NCBI GenBank assembly: GCA_019155185.1
Contig: CM032805.1
Coordinates: 16,273,942-16,337,941, forward strand
Reading direction: 5' to 3'
From: Beaufortia kweichowensis
Lineage: Eukaryota > Chordata > Actinopteri > Cypriniformes > Gastromyzontidae
DNA: 64,000 bases
Below the pieces are notes generated by a model, which searched no databases, had not been told where the DNA came from, and worked only from the letters and a program-made list of their open reading frames with translations. Below, in pieces: positions 1 to 40,667 of this stretch (within the stretch, counting starts at the first letter, position 1; each line of letters opens with the position of its first letter). A program made the translations under genes and the position numbers.

Positions 1-465
1 CCCAACACGCCCATCATCAGGAAATCTCGCGGTACGTCCACCCAGGGGACGTCCACCCATGCCTCCTCAACCCATCTGGCCATGCTGGATGACGTGAGGA
101 GTAAAGCCAGCAGCGTCCACAGCAAGATGAGCAGCTATCACGGCAGTCTGCACCGCTCCAGAGACGGCGGGTGAGAGGATTGAGAATATTGTCATTTAGA
201 CAGAACGACTTAATAAACGTACACGTCCAGACGTGCTGATTGAACAAGTTTTCTCTCCAAACGCAGGTACACCCCCTCCAGCCACAGAGGCATGGAGGAA
301 CGCCCGGTTTATGGCAGTGTGCCGCGACTCAACGAGCAGATGTCTCATCTCGACAGCCAATCACGTCACAGCAGCACGAGGGACTTGAGCGACGCTCCGC
401 CCGCTAGCATCACGCACGGGTCCGGTGTGAATCGTGTGGCGGAGGAGGACGGAGCTAGTGCTTAA
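1..465 (+). CDS. 3' terminal two coding exons of an unrecognised gene (partial)
   Basis: Reading frame 1 is open from the window edge to a donor after 170 (GGCGG then GTGAGA). The next exon begins at 267 after an acceptor ending in ACGCAG, and the frame continues to a TAA stop at 463-465. The joined tail is about 121 residues, rich in Ser, His, Arg and Thr (for example SSVHSKMSSYHGSLHR), with no membrane segment or enzyme motif, which resembles a disordered cytoplasmic C-terminus. The phase fits: 56 codons plus 2 nt, then 1 nt plus 65 codons and stop. I do not recognise the protein. It converges on cdc42bpa. The exon structure is well supported; the identity is open. Confidence 0.62.
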
Positions 466-1260
466 TGATTTAACTATCGTCCTACGTGAGGAGTTTGTCA
501 GGAGACGGCTTGATGCGTGTGTGTTGTCAGGACGTCGTCTTCAAGATTTGGTCCATTAGTGTCACAGCAGTAACGGGATATGTTTGATGCTGTCGCCGGG
601 TGATGTGAGATGATACAGAAGCGCTGCTCGGCCTCCAGCCGCGTCACGACCAAGACGATAAAGCGGACCGAGTTGAAATGTCTTACAGATCTACAGGACG
701 TCTTTACGTCCATCACAACTCTCCTGAATCTTCTTTAAAGTGTTTCACAGCATGTGAAGACTGATGACTGTCTCATTAAATATCAGGTTTCAGAAACCTG
801 AAAGTCATGATGGGTAATAACACATCATTAGTTTGACTTTGGTCATTTCTGGACTCGTCAGAAGTACTTTATAAAGATTGTTTTGGAGGTTTGGCTCTCA
901 GAAACGCCTCGCAGACACCTGATGTGCTTTGTTCAGCCTACCTCATTACATCATCGGGTTTATCATGACCCTGCATTACTTTACACAACAGTGTATTAAA
1001 CACAGTTAAGAACAACATCTTGTTTGACTGTTTACATGTGTACAGAGGCTTTGGGCTAATACTGTATGAAAGACACTTCGTCGTTTCTGTTGAAAGCTTG
1101 TGAAAACACTCTTTGAAATGCTCAACGCTTCAGGCATCATTCATGAAATTTCTGTTGAATTCATTTTTGTTCTGGTGCCTTGAATGCAACACTTTACATA
1201 ATGGGTTTTAATGAAAGCAGATTCGATCTGAAATGTGTTTTCAAATAAATACATGCAAAT
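466..1260 (+). other. Probable 3' UTR of the first gene
   Basis: This stretch has no convincing coding potential and directly follows the TAA stop. An AATAAA hexamer at 1244-1249 is a plausible polyadenylation signal; a second AATAAA at 3366-3371 would extend the UTR through the T-rich block. The end point is inferred. Confidence 0.4.
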
Positions 1261-1489
1261 AAGCATTTGATGGACAGGTTCTCGGCTGATTTACACGCTT
1301 GAGTGTTTTTGTTTACCGTTAAGAAGAGATTACTCAGTGGTACTCGATGCCTGAATGTGTGACTTTGTAAAGCTTTTTAATAGCTGTTACTGCTTCTGCT
1401 GTACCATTTGCCTTTTCTATCTCTAGTACACTTGATCTTTATGCTCAGTACTACAGAAGCCCTGAACCATAACGTGAGAAAATTGTCCT

Positions 1490-3190
1490 TATATTCCTTC
1501 CTGGAGCCAAAATCTAAAGATTTGCTTTCTTCACAAGTTTTTTCAAACTTTTCTTCAAAAATATTTTTTGTCCTCTACAAAAAAAGTAATCTTTAAAAAA
1601 AAATCATCTTCAGAAACTTTTGTTGTTCTTTTTCAATTTTTTTTTCTTCTTTAGAATTTTTTTTCATCTTTTGAAGAAAATCTTTCCTTCAAAATTTTTT
1701 TCCTCTTCAAAATTTTCTTTTCTCTTTGAATTTTTGTTCATTTGTTGTCTTTATCTTCCATTTTTTTTCCATTTTCAATTTCAATTTTTTTAATCTTCAA
1801 ACACATTTTATTCTTTAAAAATATATTTCAACTCTTCAAAAAATTTTCTTCAATTTTTTTAAGAGAGCAATATTTTTGCCTCTTCAAAAAATGTGTTCAC
1901 CTTGAAAAAGTTTTCCATCTTCAATTTTTTTTTCTCTTCAAATATTTTCAAAAAGGAAAAAATCTTCAATATTTCCTTATCTTCCAAAAAAATGATTTAA
2001 AATTTTTTCATCTTCACATTTTTTGACATCTTCAAAAATTTTCAAAACACTTGAAGAAACAATTTCCTTCAAAAGTTTTCCCCTCTTCAAAATTTTTTGT
2101 CCTATTCAAACATTTTTTTACATCTTAAAAAGTTTCCTTTTCTTTAAAAATATTTTTTTCCTCTTCAAAAATAATTCTTCAAAAACAATTTGAAGAAACT
2201 TGATTTCCTTCAAAATTTTTTCCCCTTTTCTTCAAAATTTTTGTTCCTTTATCTTCCATTCAAACATTTTTTTTTAATCTTCACATCTTTAAAAAGTTTC
2301 CTTTTCTTTAAAAATATTTTTTTCCTCTTCCAAAAATGTTTTAAAGAGGACTTCAAATCTTCAAAAAAATTGAAAAAAAAAATATTTTCTATCAAACACA
2401 TTTTATTCTTTAAAATCACATCCTTCATCAAAAATTTTTCAATCAAATGTTTTTTTTCTCTTTCAAAACACTGTTCATTTGTTGTCTTTATCTTCAAAAC
2501 ATTTTTTTTCCATTTTAATTTTTTCCCATTTTCAAAATGTTTTTTATCTTCAAACACATTTTATTCTTTTTTAAGTTTAAGTTTTTTATCTTGAAAATTT
2601 TTTGTCCTATTCAAAAATTTTTACACCTAAAAAAAATTTGAAAAAAACTTGAAGGAAATTTTTCCTTCAAAATTTTTTTCCTCATCAAATGTTTTTTTCT
2701 CCTTCAATTTTTGTTCATTTGTTGTCTTTATCTTCAAAACATTTTTTTTCCATTTTAATTTTTTTCCCATTTTCAAAAAAACACATTTTAAGATCATTAT
2801 TTTAAAGAGCAATAATTTTTGCACCTTAAAAACTTCAAAAGTTTTTTTTTTACCTCTTCCAAAACTGTTTTTAAAGAGAAAACATTTTTGAAGATCATTA
2901 TTTTAAAGAGCAATAATTTTTTGCCTCTTAAAAAAAAATAGTTCACCTTCAAACGTTTTTTTTCTTAAAAAATTATTTTCCACTTTAAAAAAAATATTTT
3001 CATAAAAAGCTTTTCTCTTCAAAAAAATGTTTGAAGATGGAAAAAAAATTTGAAGAGGAAAAACATTTTTTGAAGATGAAAAAGTTTTCAAGATGAAAGT
3101 TACATTTTCAAAAGAAAAACCTTCAAGAGGAAAAACCTTTTTGAAGATAAAAAATTTTAAAAGAAGAAAATCTTAAGGAATATAAAGACT
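1490..3190. repeat. T-rich composite minisatellite with an inverted right arm
   Basis: About 1.5 kb of degenerate repeats built on TTTTTCATCTTCAAAAA-like units with long T runs. From about 3015 to 3180 the same words appear in reverse complement (TTTTTGAAGATGAAAA), so the block ends in an inverted arm able to pair with the left part. A longer unit is duplicated: the phrase TTGTTCATTTGTTGTCTTT recurs at about 2475 and 2718 with similar downstream sequence, and a shorter form occurs at about 1738. The words around TTTTAAAGAGCAATAATTTTT recur at about 2800 and 2900. Poly-Phe/Lys reading frames here are low-complexity artefacts. Confidence 0.85.
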
Positions 3191-3199
3191 TTTTGAAAA

Positions 3200-5430
3200 A
3201 GTTGTGGATAAGGGCTTTTATTCAGTACATCTAGTGAATTTACTAGAATGCAGTTTTTGTACAGATTTCATATGAGAAACCATAGAGCACTTTACCTGCA
3301 GCTGTCTGTTGAATGTTGAACCTGTAAAGACATTATATTCAGTTTGAGCATCATGTCAGATTTCAAATAAAACTTTTGTATAAAAAAATAAAAATAAAAA
3401 TTGTCTATTTTTATGGGAAATGTATCACTTTTTGGTATTAGATACATTAACAAACAGTTCATTACAGCATATAAAAACTATTTTTAAAACAAAATAAAAA
3501 AACAATTGTTTTATTTCAATTTCTCTGTCCCCTTAGTGCCTTTCTTATGGCCTTTTTCAAGTTCAAGCTAAAAACAGGGTGTCAAGGGTCATTTACTGTT
3601 GCTTTTCTTATATTCGTCAGAAATCAGGGCAAATATTTTATCTTCTGCAAAGTTTAATATTTTTGCGTGAGTGAAGATTTTTGTGGCATCATATCATAAA
3701 GTACTTTACATGCATGTATGGATATTTGGAAGTCAGAAATTAAGGTGAATGCGCTGTAAAAAAATTCTCTAACTTTAACTAAATTTCAATTGACTTTTAA
3801 TTAAGACAAACATGCATTTTAGGCTAAGACAAGTCTAAGCCTTGTCTGTAAAACTGCCAATAAGTGTCCTAAAATGGTCCATCACAACTTTAAAAGATCA
3901 CCCTTCCCATTCATTTGCTCTAAATGTTAGTCAGGGCAACTGACCTAAAATAATTTAGTACACTAAAAAAAAGATCTGTTGGATTAACATAAAAAACACC
4001 ATAATTATCTATGTTTACGGTTCCTAATTTATGGTGATTTATGATTTTTATTTGTAAAACTTTTACATGAAAATATATATTCTCAAAATATATGAATTGA
4101 GAAATTAAATTTATTTTTTACAATAAGTTAAAACGTATCCTCTCACAGCCTAAGCATAATCACCACTCTTCTGAACAATGGTAAGCACAAAACTAAAACA
4201 ATATCAAAAATTATTCTAAAGCTCAAAGATAAATAAATATTAATCACTAACATGTCTTACTGAAAAACACATAAAACAACAATTACAAATTACTCTCCAA
4301 AGGCAGTCTTGTGCAAAGCATGCTGGGAATTGAAGTTTCAGCAATTTTATTTTAACACAACATATATCATTCGTGTTTAATACAGTAATAGCCCAGAGTT
4401 GCATTGCCAGCGTTATTGTTCAATGAAAGTATTAAGCAAATACTGAAAAACTTTTCAGAACGCTTTCAAAGGAATACAAACAAATTCACAAAATTTCAGT
4501 TTTTCAGAAAGTTTCCCATTTTATTAAAATATCAGTCAGATAATGAGCTCCATGTGAAGTGATGTCCAAAACCGATACAAATAAACACGGTATTTCACCT
4601 TAAATACATCTGTGCAAAAACAGGAAAAGGAAAACAGTCTACAATGCAGTATAAAGTAATTCTGTCACATCCCAATCATTCACACCACACAGGCCAATAA
4701 AATAAAATAAACACAAAACCAGCCTTAAAACAAATTATGATTACACCTGTGTCATGCAAACCTGTACAAAAATCACAATCAAGAAAATACCACAGTATGA
4801 TATGAAAGAGCAATTCACTGCAAAGGCAAAAAACATCCTGAACAATGAACGGCAAGAGTGAATGTGTCTTAACATTCCCAGTCCATCAGTTGTACACCAG
4901 TCAGTTCACACAGATCTAAAAAACTAAGGCACCTTCCTCTAATATTCATCTATTCATTGTAACAGTCCTAATGATAAAAAAATTAGGATATCAACATATA
5001 TCCTCAATCTACCGTCTCAATTCCTCCATGCAATAAAAATAATCATTGGTTCTGACATACCTGAGAAACATTTCAAACAGGTTTCCTGTTCATGTTAATA
5101 CCATAGCCCTGGCAAATTTACTCTAACCCATTGCAACCTTAATTAAAAACAACTTTCATGATGTGAACTTGTATTATTTCTGTGAATTGGTTATGAAACA
5201 TGATCATGAAATAATACCACAAATGTATATTTAAAGTTCCCAATACCACACGGATTGCAACGGTGATTAATTGAAAAGCAACATGTGCCGTGTTTGCAGT
5301 GATGCTTTCAATAGTGCTTGCATAATAAAACATACAAAACTCTGACAATAGTAGAATCAGTTCTTTAAAAGCCATCGGTACATGATTGCCATAATTAATG
5401 TGCTTCAATACTGAAGAGAGTTCATTTTAC
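3200..5430. other. AT-rich non-coding stretch between convergent genes
   Basis: I see no coding exon, RNA gene or intact transposon here. It may contain distal 3' UTR of either convergent gene; AATAAA at 3366-3371 on the + strand is the only polyadenylation-type signal I would point to. Confidence 0.4.
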
Positions 5431-5433
5431 AGT

Positions 5434-5718
5434 AATAGTTCACCCAAAAACAAACACTCTGTCATCATTTACTCAACCTCATGAAACACAAAAACACCTA
5501 AAATAATCTGACTTTATAATTCTTATGACTTGCATGACTTCTGCATTTTGCAACAGAAGACTTGAGATATCAAGCACAAGTCATGTAAAGTCAATTTGAT
5601 ATCATCTTTTTCTCATTGTATGCATTAGAGACATCTTTTGTGTCAAATGGGTTTGGAATAGCATAAGGATGAGTAAATGAGTATATATTTTGTGTATTAT
5701 AATTGAACTATTACTTGA
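5434..5718. mobile_element. Short inverted-repeat element (MITE-like), TAGTTCACCCAAAA family
   Basis: The left end reads AATAGTTCACCCAAAAAC followed by TGTCATCATTTACTCAACCTC-like sequence. The right end reads GGATGAGTAAATGA and ends in TTGAACTATTACTT, an imperfect reverse complement of the left end. Sequences of this type are very common in cyprinid genomes. There is no internal coding sequence, so the copy is non-autonomous. Boundaries are approximate. Confidence 0.6.
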
Positions 5719-6597
5719 AGAAACAACCTGGAATATCTTGAAATATCAGACAGTGTTGCGATTACACGCAAGTCTGGATCTGCAGATTCCCTTAAAGCTG
5801 TCATTTATTTCAAATGCACTTTCCACTTGAACAGACGTGAGATAAATATCAAGCAGCAGTACGTGTACTGAATTCATAACAGCCAAATTTAGTGTAATGT
5901 CTGAAACTAGTTACAGCTGTTGTGAGCTTATTCTCATAATGGCATGGCTCTGTAATCGAGGTATTTTGAGATTCAGGGACGTTTTCTTCCCTGCACATGA
6001 ATACAGCAGCTTTACTGTATGTTCTCTCATTAAATCAATGTCAATATTGAAGGATTTTCTCTCTTGTCGTTGTGTTGTGAGCCGTTTCAGAGGATGAGGC
6101 ATGAGCTGTGTGCATTAAAGTCTAAAGCTTCACCTGATGAGTTTAGTGTTTTTATATCGTCACAAACGTGTTGTGAATCTACCAGATGGGCTACATTACA
6201 TGTTGTCTACACATGTAGGCAAAATTTGGTTCTTGGAAAACAAACAAACAAAAAAACGTTAAAACACCCAAAATAAAAACAAAACACTAAAAGAATTATA
6301 ATATAAACACAAATATTTAACAAAAACTCTTTGGAAACAGCATTATTGCTTCAGTAACAGAGGAATAAACATCGAAGGCTTGTTGTGAATCTGTTACATT
6401 CAGCACAACAGCTTATTCACGTGTAACTGTACATGTATGTGAACGTGTGTTTCATATTCATTTAACAATATACACATTATTTTCTCATTCATGAAACACA
6501 AGCGGAAATGTAGTTTGTAAAATCATTCGCGTTTAAAGTTGCACAAGAATGATTCAACAAAAAAAATGTTCTTGTATTTTATGAATATGAGTTCATA

Positions 6598-6603
6598 TTT
6601 ATT
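6598..6603 (-). terminator. cdc42bpa: Candidate cdc42bpa polyadenylation hexamer
   Basis: TTTATT on the + strand is AATAAA on the - strand, about 700 nt after the cdc42bpa stop. Another lies at 5804-5809. Which is used cannot be told from sequence alone; the 3' UTR therefore runs from 7307 to one of these or beyond. Confidence 0.3.
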
Positions 6604-7307
6604 TAGTGTTCCCTCGAAAATGATTTCATCTAATTAATCTCAATGGAAATACAGAGAACTAGTGTCTGCACAATAAAAGAATACTTATATTGACAAAAGA
6701 ATTTGCATGTGTCTCGACACAGAAAATGAAAGGAAAATATTCTCTTTTAAAGCAAAGACACGCTTCTTTACCAACAGAATAGTGTTATGATTTCATTATA
6801 TATTATACTCTACTTAAACTCTATTTACATGAACTCAGAATTGATATTTTTGTGAAGGTCAGTATGGCACTGAATTGTTTTACATAGAAATCAGTATCTT
6901 TTATCACAGATTGGAATGCTAGGAACAGATTTCCTATCTGCATCCCTGACGAATATTTCTGTGATTTCTTTGTGTTTTATCTACTCAAACCCCTGTAAAC
7001 TAAAACTTTCAAATGTTTTTTGTAAGAGGAGGCACACATGACGCTGGGTTTTGGTATTAAAAAAAATGGACGTTAAAGCTTTTCTGACCCCTTTCAGATG
7101 TGGGGAGGAAGGTGAGGAGCGAATGTCAGTGGTCTATTTCCCCAGGTCCACAGTAACAGGTTTGTAAGGTGCACAGCCATTTACAAGTGTGCAACAACCT
7201 CCAGAAGTCTCCACACAAGTGTACCAATACACACGTGACCCCAGCGGTGGGAACATGTCTTTGTATCAGTTCTGATGTGCCGCACGGGTAACACATGTCG
7301 GTCCTGC

Positions 7308-36451
<29,144 letters not shown>

Positions 36452-37436
36452 GGTTCAAAAGCAGGATGACAGCCCAAACACGTATCAGACAGATCTCTTT
36501 TTATCTTCTTAAAAATCAGTGCAAAACCTTTAAATCCTCGGAGGGGCTGTGTGCAGACTCATAAATAAAACTCCACCATAATTACACTAAAATGCAGTCA
36601 GAATCTGCAATAATTTCAAATCGAATCATATTACTCTCATATCTAACAAAAACTTTTCACTACATTTTGAATCTAGTGGTAAAAAAGAGTGTAAATGACC
36701 AAAATTACTATTTAAGTCATTGTAATGTAATGTACTTTTTGTAAAATAAAATAAAACTTTTAACTGTTAATATTAATTTGAGTGTAATTTTAGTCTTTTT
36801 TTGTAGCCGCTCGTGCTAACAGCTAAACAACATCATCTCGCGAGACTATGTCTCTTGGCTGTTTTACTCATATATAAATAAAAAAAACAAGTATTTGCAG
36901 TAGCAAATACTAGTGTCATGTCATGCCAATCATGTACAATTTAGAATATCTCCAGTTTGTTAAACTTTAATGTTAAAGTATCTAATGCTAATCATTCGGC
37001 TAATAAAGACGCTCGGCTAACAGGCTAACTGATTTTAGCTCGTCCTGTGGGACATTTCCCTCAAATCCCACGAAACTAACATGACATGCAGACCAGATGT
37101 GATATACGGACATTCAATGTGTGGAAAATATGAATCGTGTTTGTTTATATCCACAGAAAGTGACTTTAGCGAAGTTCTCCCAAAGCACGGAATAAGTGTC
37201 GCTTAGTTTTCCACAGTTTTAGTCCTTTTCCAAAGATAATTCCTTATGAAATAAATCCCGAGTGCGAGATAAAGTCCGCCATATGATGATGATGAATAAG
37301 ATGAAGAAGAGGAGGAGGAGGATGGTGATGGTGGTGTGGATGAGGGGTGACGGGGGTAATTCACTCTCATCTGCCCGCCCGCCGCCGTTCAGTCAGTGTG
37401 TTTGAGGAATGATGCGGAGAAACATGGCGACTGGAC

Positions 37437-37440
<4 letters not shown>
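36452..37440 (-). promoter_or_regulatory. cdc42bpa: cdc42bpa 5' UTR and probable promoter region
   Basis: The sequence upstream of the ATG contains no competing coding exon. The distal part (about 37255-37430) is more GC-rich, with GGAGGAGGAGGATGG and CCCGCCCGCCGCCG blocks, which suits a TATA-less promoter of a broadly expressed gene. The transcription start and any 5' UTR intron cannot be placed from sequence. Confidence 0.4.
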
Positions 37441-37473
<33 letters not shown>

Positions 37474-37503
37474 AGAGAGGGGGGGGGGAGTGAGTGAGTG
37501 AGT

Positions 37504-37553
<50 letters not shown>
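37438..37553. repeat. Composite microsatellite (CA)n-(GA)n-(GTGA)n-(GA)n
   Basis: A run of CA repeats passes into GA, a short G run, GTGA units and again GA. It lies immediately upstream of the GC-rich probable cdc42bpa promoter. Confidence 0.95.
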
Positions 37554-37557
<4 letters not shown>

Positions 37558-37559
37558 AG

Positions 37560-39140
37560 AAATAAGGTCACAACATTACCACAATGACATAAGCACAGAG
37601 ACAGATTCAGATTACACACACACGCAGAAACGAAATAAAATCACTACATTACCACAATATCATAAACACTCAAACAAGTACACACACACACACACATCAG
37701 CTGTTTTTGCCTAACCAGTGAATTTTAGACATGGGGGTGGGGTTGTCTGTAATAGAGATGGGGGTAGGTTGGGGGTCATCATCCTTTCAGTGCATTTAAT
37801 TTTTCAAGATTTTTTAGTATCTTACAAATATGTATTGTGGTTAGTATGAATGTCTCATTGTTCTGTAAATTAATTGTCTATAATTGTGAAATACATATCA
37901 TAATGTGGGACTGGGGTTTATACATGATTTCTGTCTGTCGGTGTAGGAATAATGTAATTAAAATTAACACCTTAAATTGGGCAGTAAAAGGAATATGGTA
38001 AGATGTTTTTGGGGGGGTCTATATTTATTATTTATTTATGTCGTGCATCCTTCTGACAATGAATGATTCTGAAAAACTGCTCTCATATGGAGTAAAAACT
38101 ACATTTTGTGTAAGTGTACAGCTTTCCACTGCAGACAGAAAATATGCCCTGATCGTCTGAAAATATAGAGATATTTATTTGCAGAGAAAATGGTAAAGCA
38201 GCGCCACCTGATGTCACAACTTCGCACGCGCATCTTTACTACTCATTCATTTACCACTTTCTGTGGCATTAGTACAATTAAATATTATTGTATTACTATT
38301 AAACATTATTAAATAGTGTAGTAATATTATATAATACATTATAAATGCTTTTGCATAATATTATATGAACTTAGCAGCGCAAAGATTATTGGTTCTTACC
38401 CAGAAAAACAAAACCATACTGGCAAATATATATATAGGTTGAAGCACGATCATACCGAATGCATAAATGTTTGAATGAATGTAATGGTAAGTGTAAATTA
38501 TTACAAAAAGAAAAAATGTAGAAAAACGTAAGGTGGATGAAATAATAGAAGGGTTTAAAATGCGATGTATATTCTAAGAGATGAAGAAAGCAAATTCCGA
38601 CTGTCTATAAACAATTTGTCTGGTTAACTTCATGAGTTAATTTCATTTCTAATAGTCTTGATTGCGGATCAAATGAAGACCTCCATTCACATCATGTGAT
38701 GTGAGCTGTGTATCTGGGCCAGTTTCAATGAACAGATTCTATAATGTTCATCATTAACACCTTTCGTGTTTATTGGGCTCTTGATTAAAAGGGCTAAAAT
38801 ACAGGACAGTGTTTTTGTTGGTTTAATCCTTCTGATCCCTTTTCATGTGCTATTGGAATATGAGAAATGGCACTTTCAGTCTAGATCATCTAATTAATTG
38901 ATCTGCACCGTCGTTAAATCAAAGAAAGTCGATTGGGAACGACACGCCCGCTAAAACAACCGTCTATATGATAGTTTAGCTTAATGAGTCATTGAAAGTC
39001 TAAGGCCTAAGATCTTTTGTTATGATTGTGTGTATTCAAATAATCCTCAATACCATTTTAATTGGACTGTCACATGAAATATCGTGCAAGGCCATAGTTC
39101 ATAATTTACCACAAAAGAATTCAAGGGTTCTTGCACAAGA
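37560..39140. other. Intergenic AT-rich sequence between cdc42bpa and lefty
   Basis: Apart from further short (CA)n at 37680-37696 I see no gene or repeat I can name. It separates divergently transcribed genes and could hold regulatory elements of either. Confidence 0.4.
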
Positions 39141-39144
39141 TTAC

Positions 39145-39255
<111 letters not shown>

Positions 39256-39944
39256 TTATTAGCATATTCTATTGTTTACAGTCACTAAAGCATTTTAATT
39301 ACAACATAATTTAATTAAACAGACAGACAGACATATAGATACTAAATAATAAATAACAGCAATATTGCATTAGCCTGACTAATGTTTTGCACACAATATC
39401 TGATCAAATAAATGAATTTATCTACATTTATTTAAAAAAAGTTGTCCTTCTGTCAATGAAATGTAATGTGCTATGTACCAACAAAGAGATCAAGATCATT
39501 AAGATCAAGAAAAGGAACATTTATTCAATTAAATTCAATCTTTAATATATTGATAGGCTTTAATCAGTTTATATACAGATTTCAACAATTTAACCAAAAC
39601 ATCAAAAGTGAAGCTACATTAATTTTGCAACAAAAAAACATTTTGCCCAACTTTTAAAAAAACTGAAAAGGCACAAAATTAATAAAATGCAACACTGTTT
39701 GAGAAGTTTGTTAATTTGTAGTGTTGTTGACTGCTTGTTTGAATAATAATAGGCATGTTGATTCGTAAACATTGGATTGTACTTGTCTTGCCATCCTGAC
39801 AAACAGCGTCAGATAATAACACAATTACCATGAAAACATGGCTGTGTAGCAAGTAAATTTGCTTAGCTGTCTGACATGACATGATCCATCATCAGCCGTT
39901 CCTGTGGCGTCATTGTCTGCTGGCCCAAGACAACCTGCCGCCCC

Positions 39945-40059
39945 AATACACAAGTGCAGGCTGGAGTGAGTTCAGTTCTCTCTGTTGCAGAAGAGGTCTG
40001 AGCAGTCTTGCTATAGTAACAGATAATCACCCCCTTGAGAAAACTCCTTCCAATCCACA
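39945..40059. promoter_or_regulatory. Pair of FoxH1-type sites upstream of lefty
   Basis: AATACACA at 39945-39952 and AATCCACA at 40052-40059 both fit the FoxH1 (FAST) consensus TGT(G/T)(G/T)ATT read in reverse. They are about 100 bp apart and 610-720 bp upstream of the lefty ATG. In vertebrates lefty and nodal enhancers contain paired FoxH1 sites answering Nodal/Smad2. Eight-base matches occur by chance, so this is a candidate only. Confidence 0.4.
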
Positions 40060-40565
40060 TCCACTGAGCACACTCCTGAATATACCTCTGCCTCTGTTTG
40101 TGGAATAATGACTCTGCCTTATAAGACAGCAGGGGTGGTCATTTCTCAATACACTTTCCTCTCTCCTGTGCCCCTCCGAATGCACTTCTGTTTTTACCAA
40201 AGATGGTTAAAGTTGGAAAATAGAAGGGAATCTACTGCAGTACAGACAGAATTCATGTGATTAATAAAATGAGCAAATTTTAATGGTGTATTGTATAATA
40301 CTAACATATTTTTTAAAGGCATAAAGAATGATACTTTTTACATTACATAAACATTTATTAGCAACTATATCTATTATCTAAAATTAACCTTTAAATTGTA
40401 AAATACAGTCTAAATTTTTTTGAAAACAGGTTTAACTGATAAACACACATAAAAAAATACTAAGCAGGCTTAATTTTAAAAAACAAAAGTCATGAACAAC
40501 AATAGCTGGCCTAAATGGGACATGGCTTTGAAGGGTGTCTTTTTTAGGTTGCCTCCCCTTTGTCA

Positions 40566-40610
40566 AGGTGTGAAAAGCCAGACGGGATGCGGGGGGCCGA
40601 ATGTATTTAA
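40566..40610 (+). promoter_or_regulatory. lft1: lefty proximal promoter: T-box site, SMAD element, TATA-like box
   Basis: AGGTGTGA at 40566-40573 is an exact T-box half site, CAGAC at 40579-40583 is a SMAD-binding element, and TATTTAA at 40604-40610 is a TATA-like box 58 bp before the ATG. The spacing would place the transcript start near 40635. Eomes and Smad2 activation of lefty genes downstream of Nodal is established, so the arrangement makes sense. Confidence 0.5.
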
Positions 40611-40667
40611 GCCACGAGAGAGTCAGTCAGTCATTCAGACCGCAGCTACATCACCAGCAGATCAAGC

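Noticed and set aside
1742..3091. Phe/Lys-rich open frames on both strands
   Set aside because: Products of T-rich low-complexity repeats; composition is that of poly-T and poly-A, not protein.
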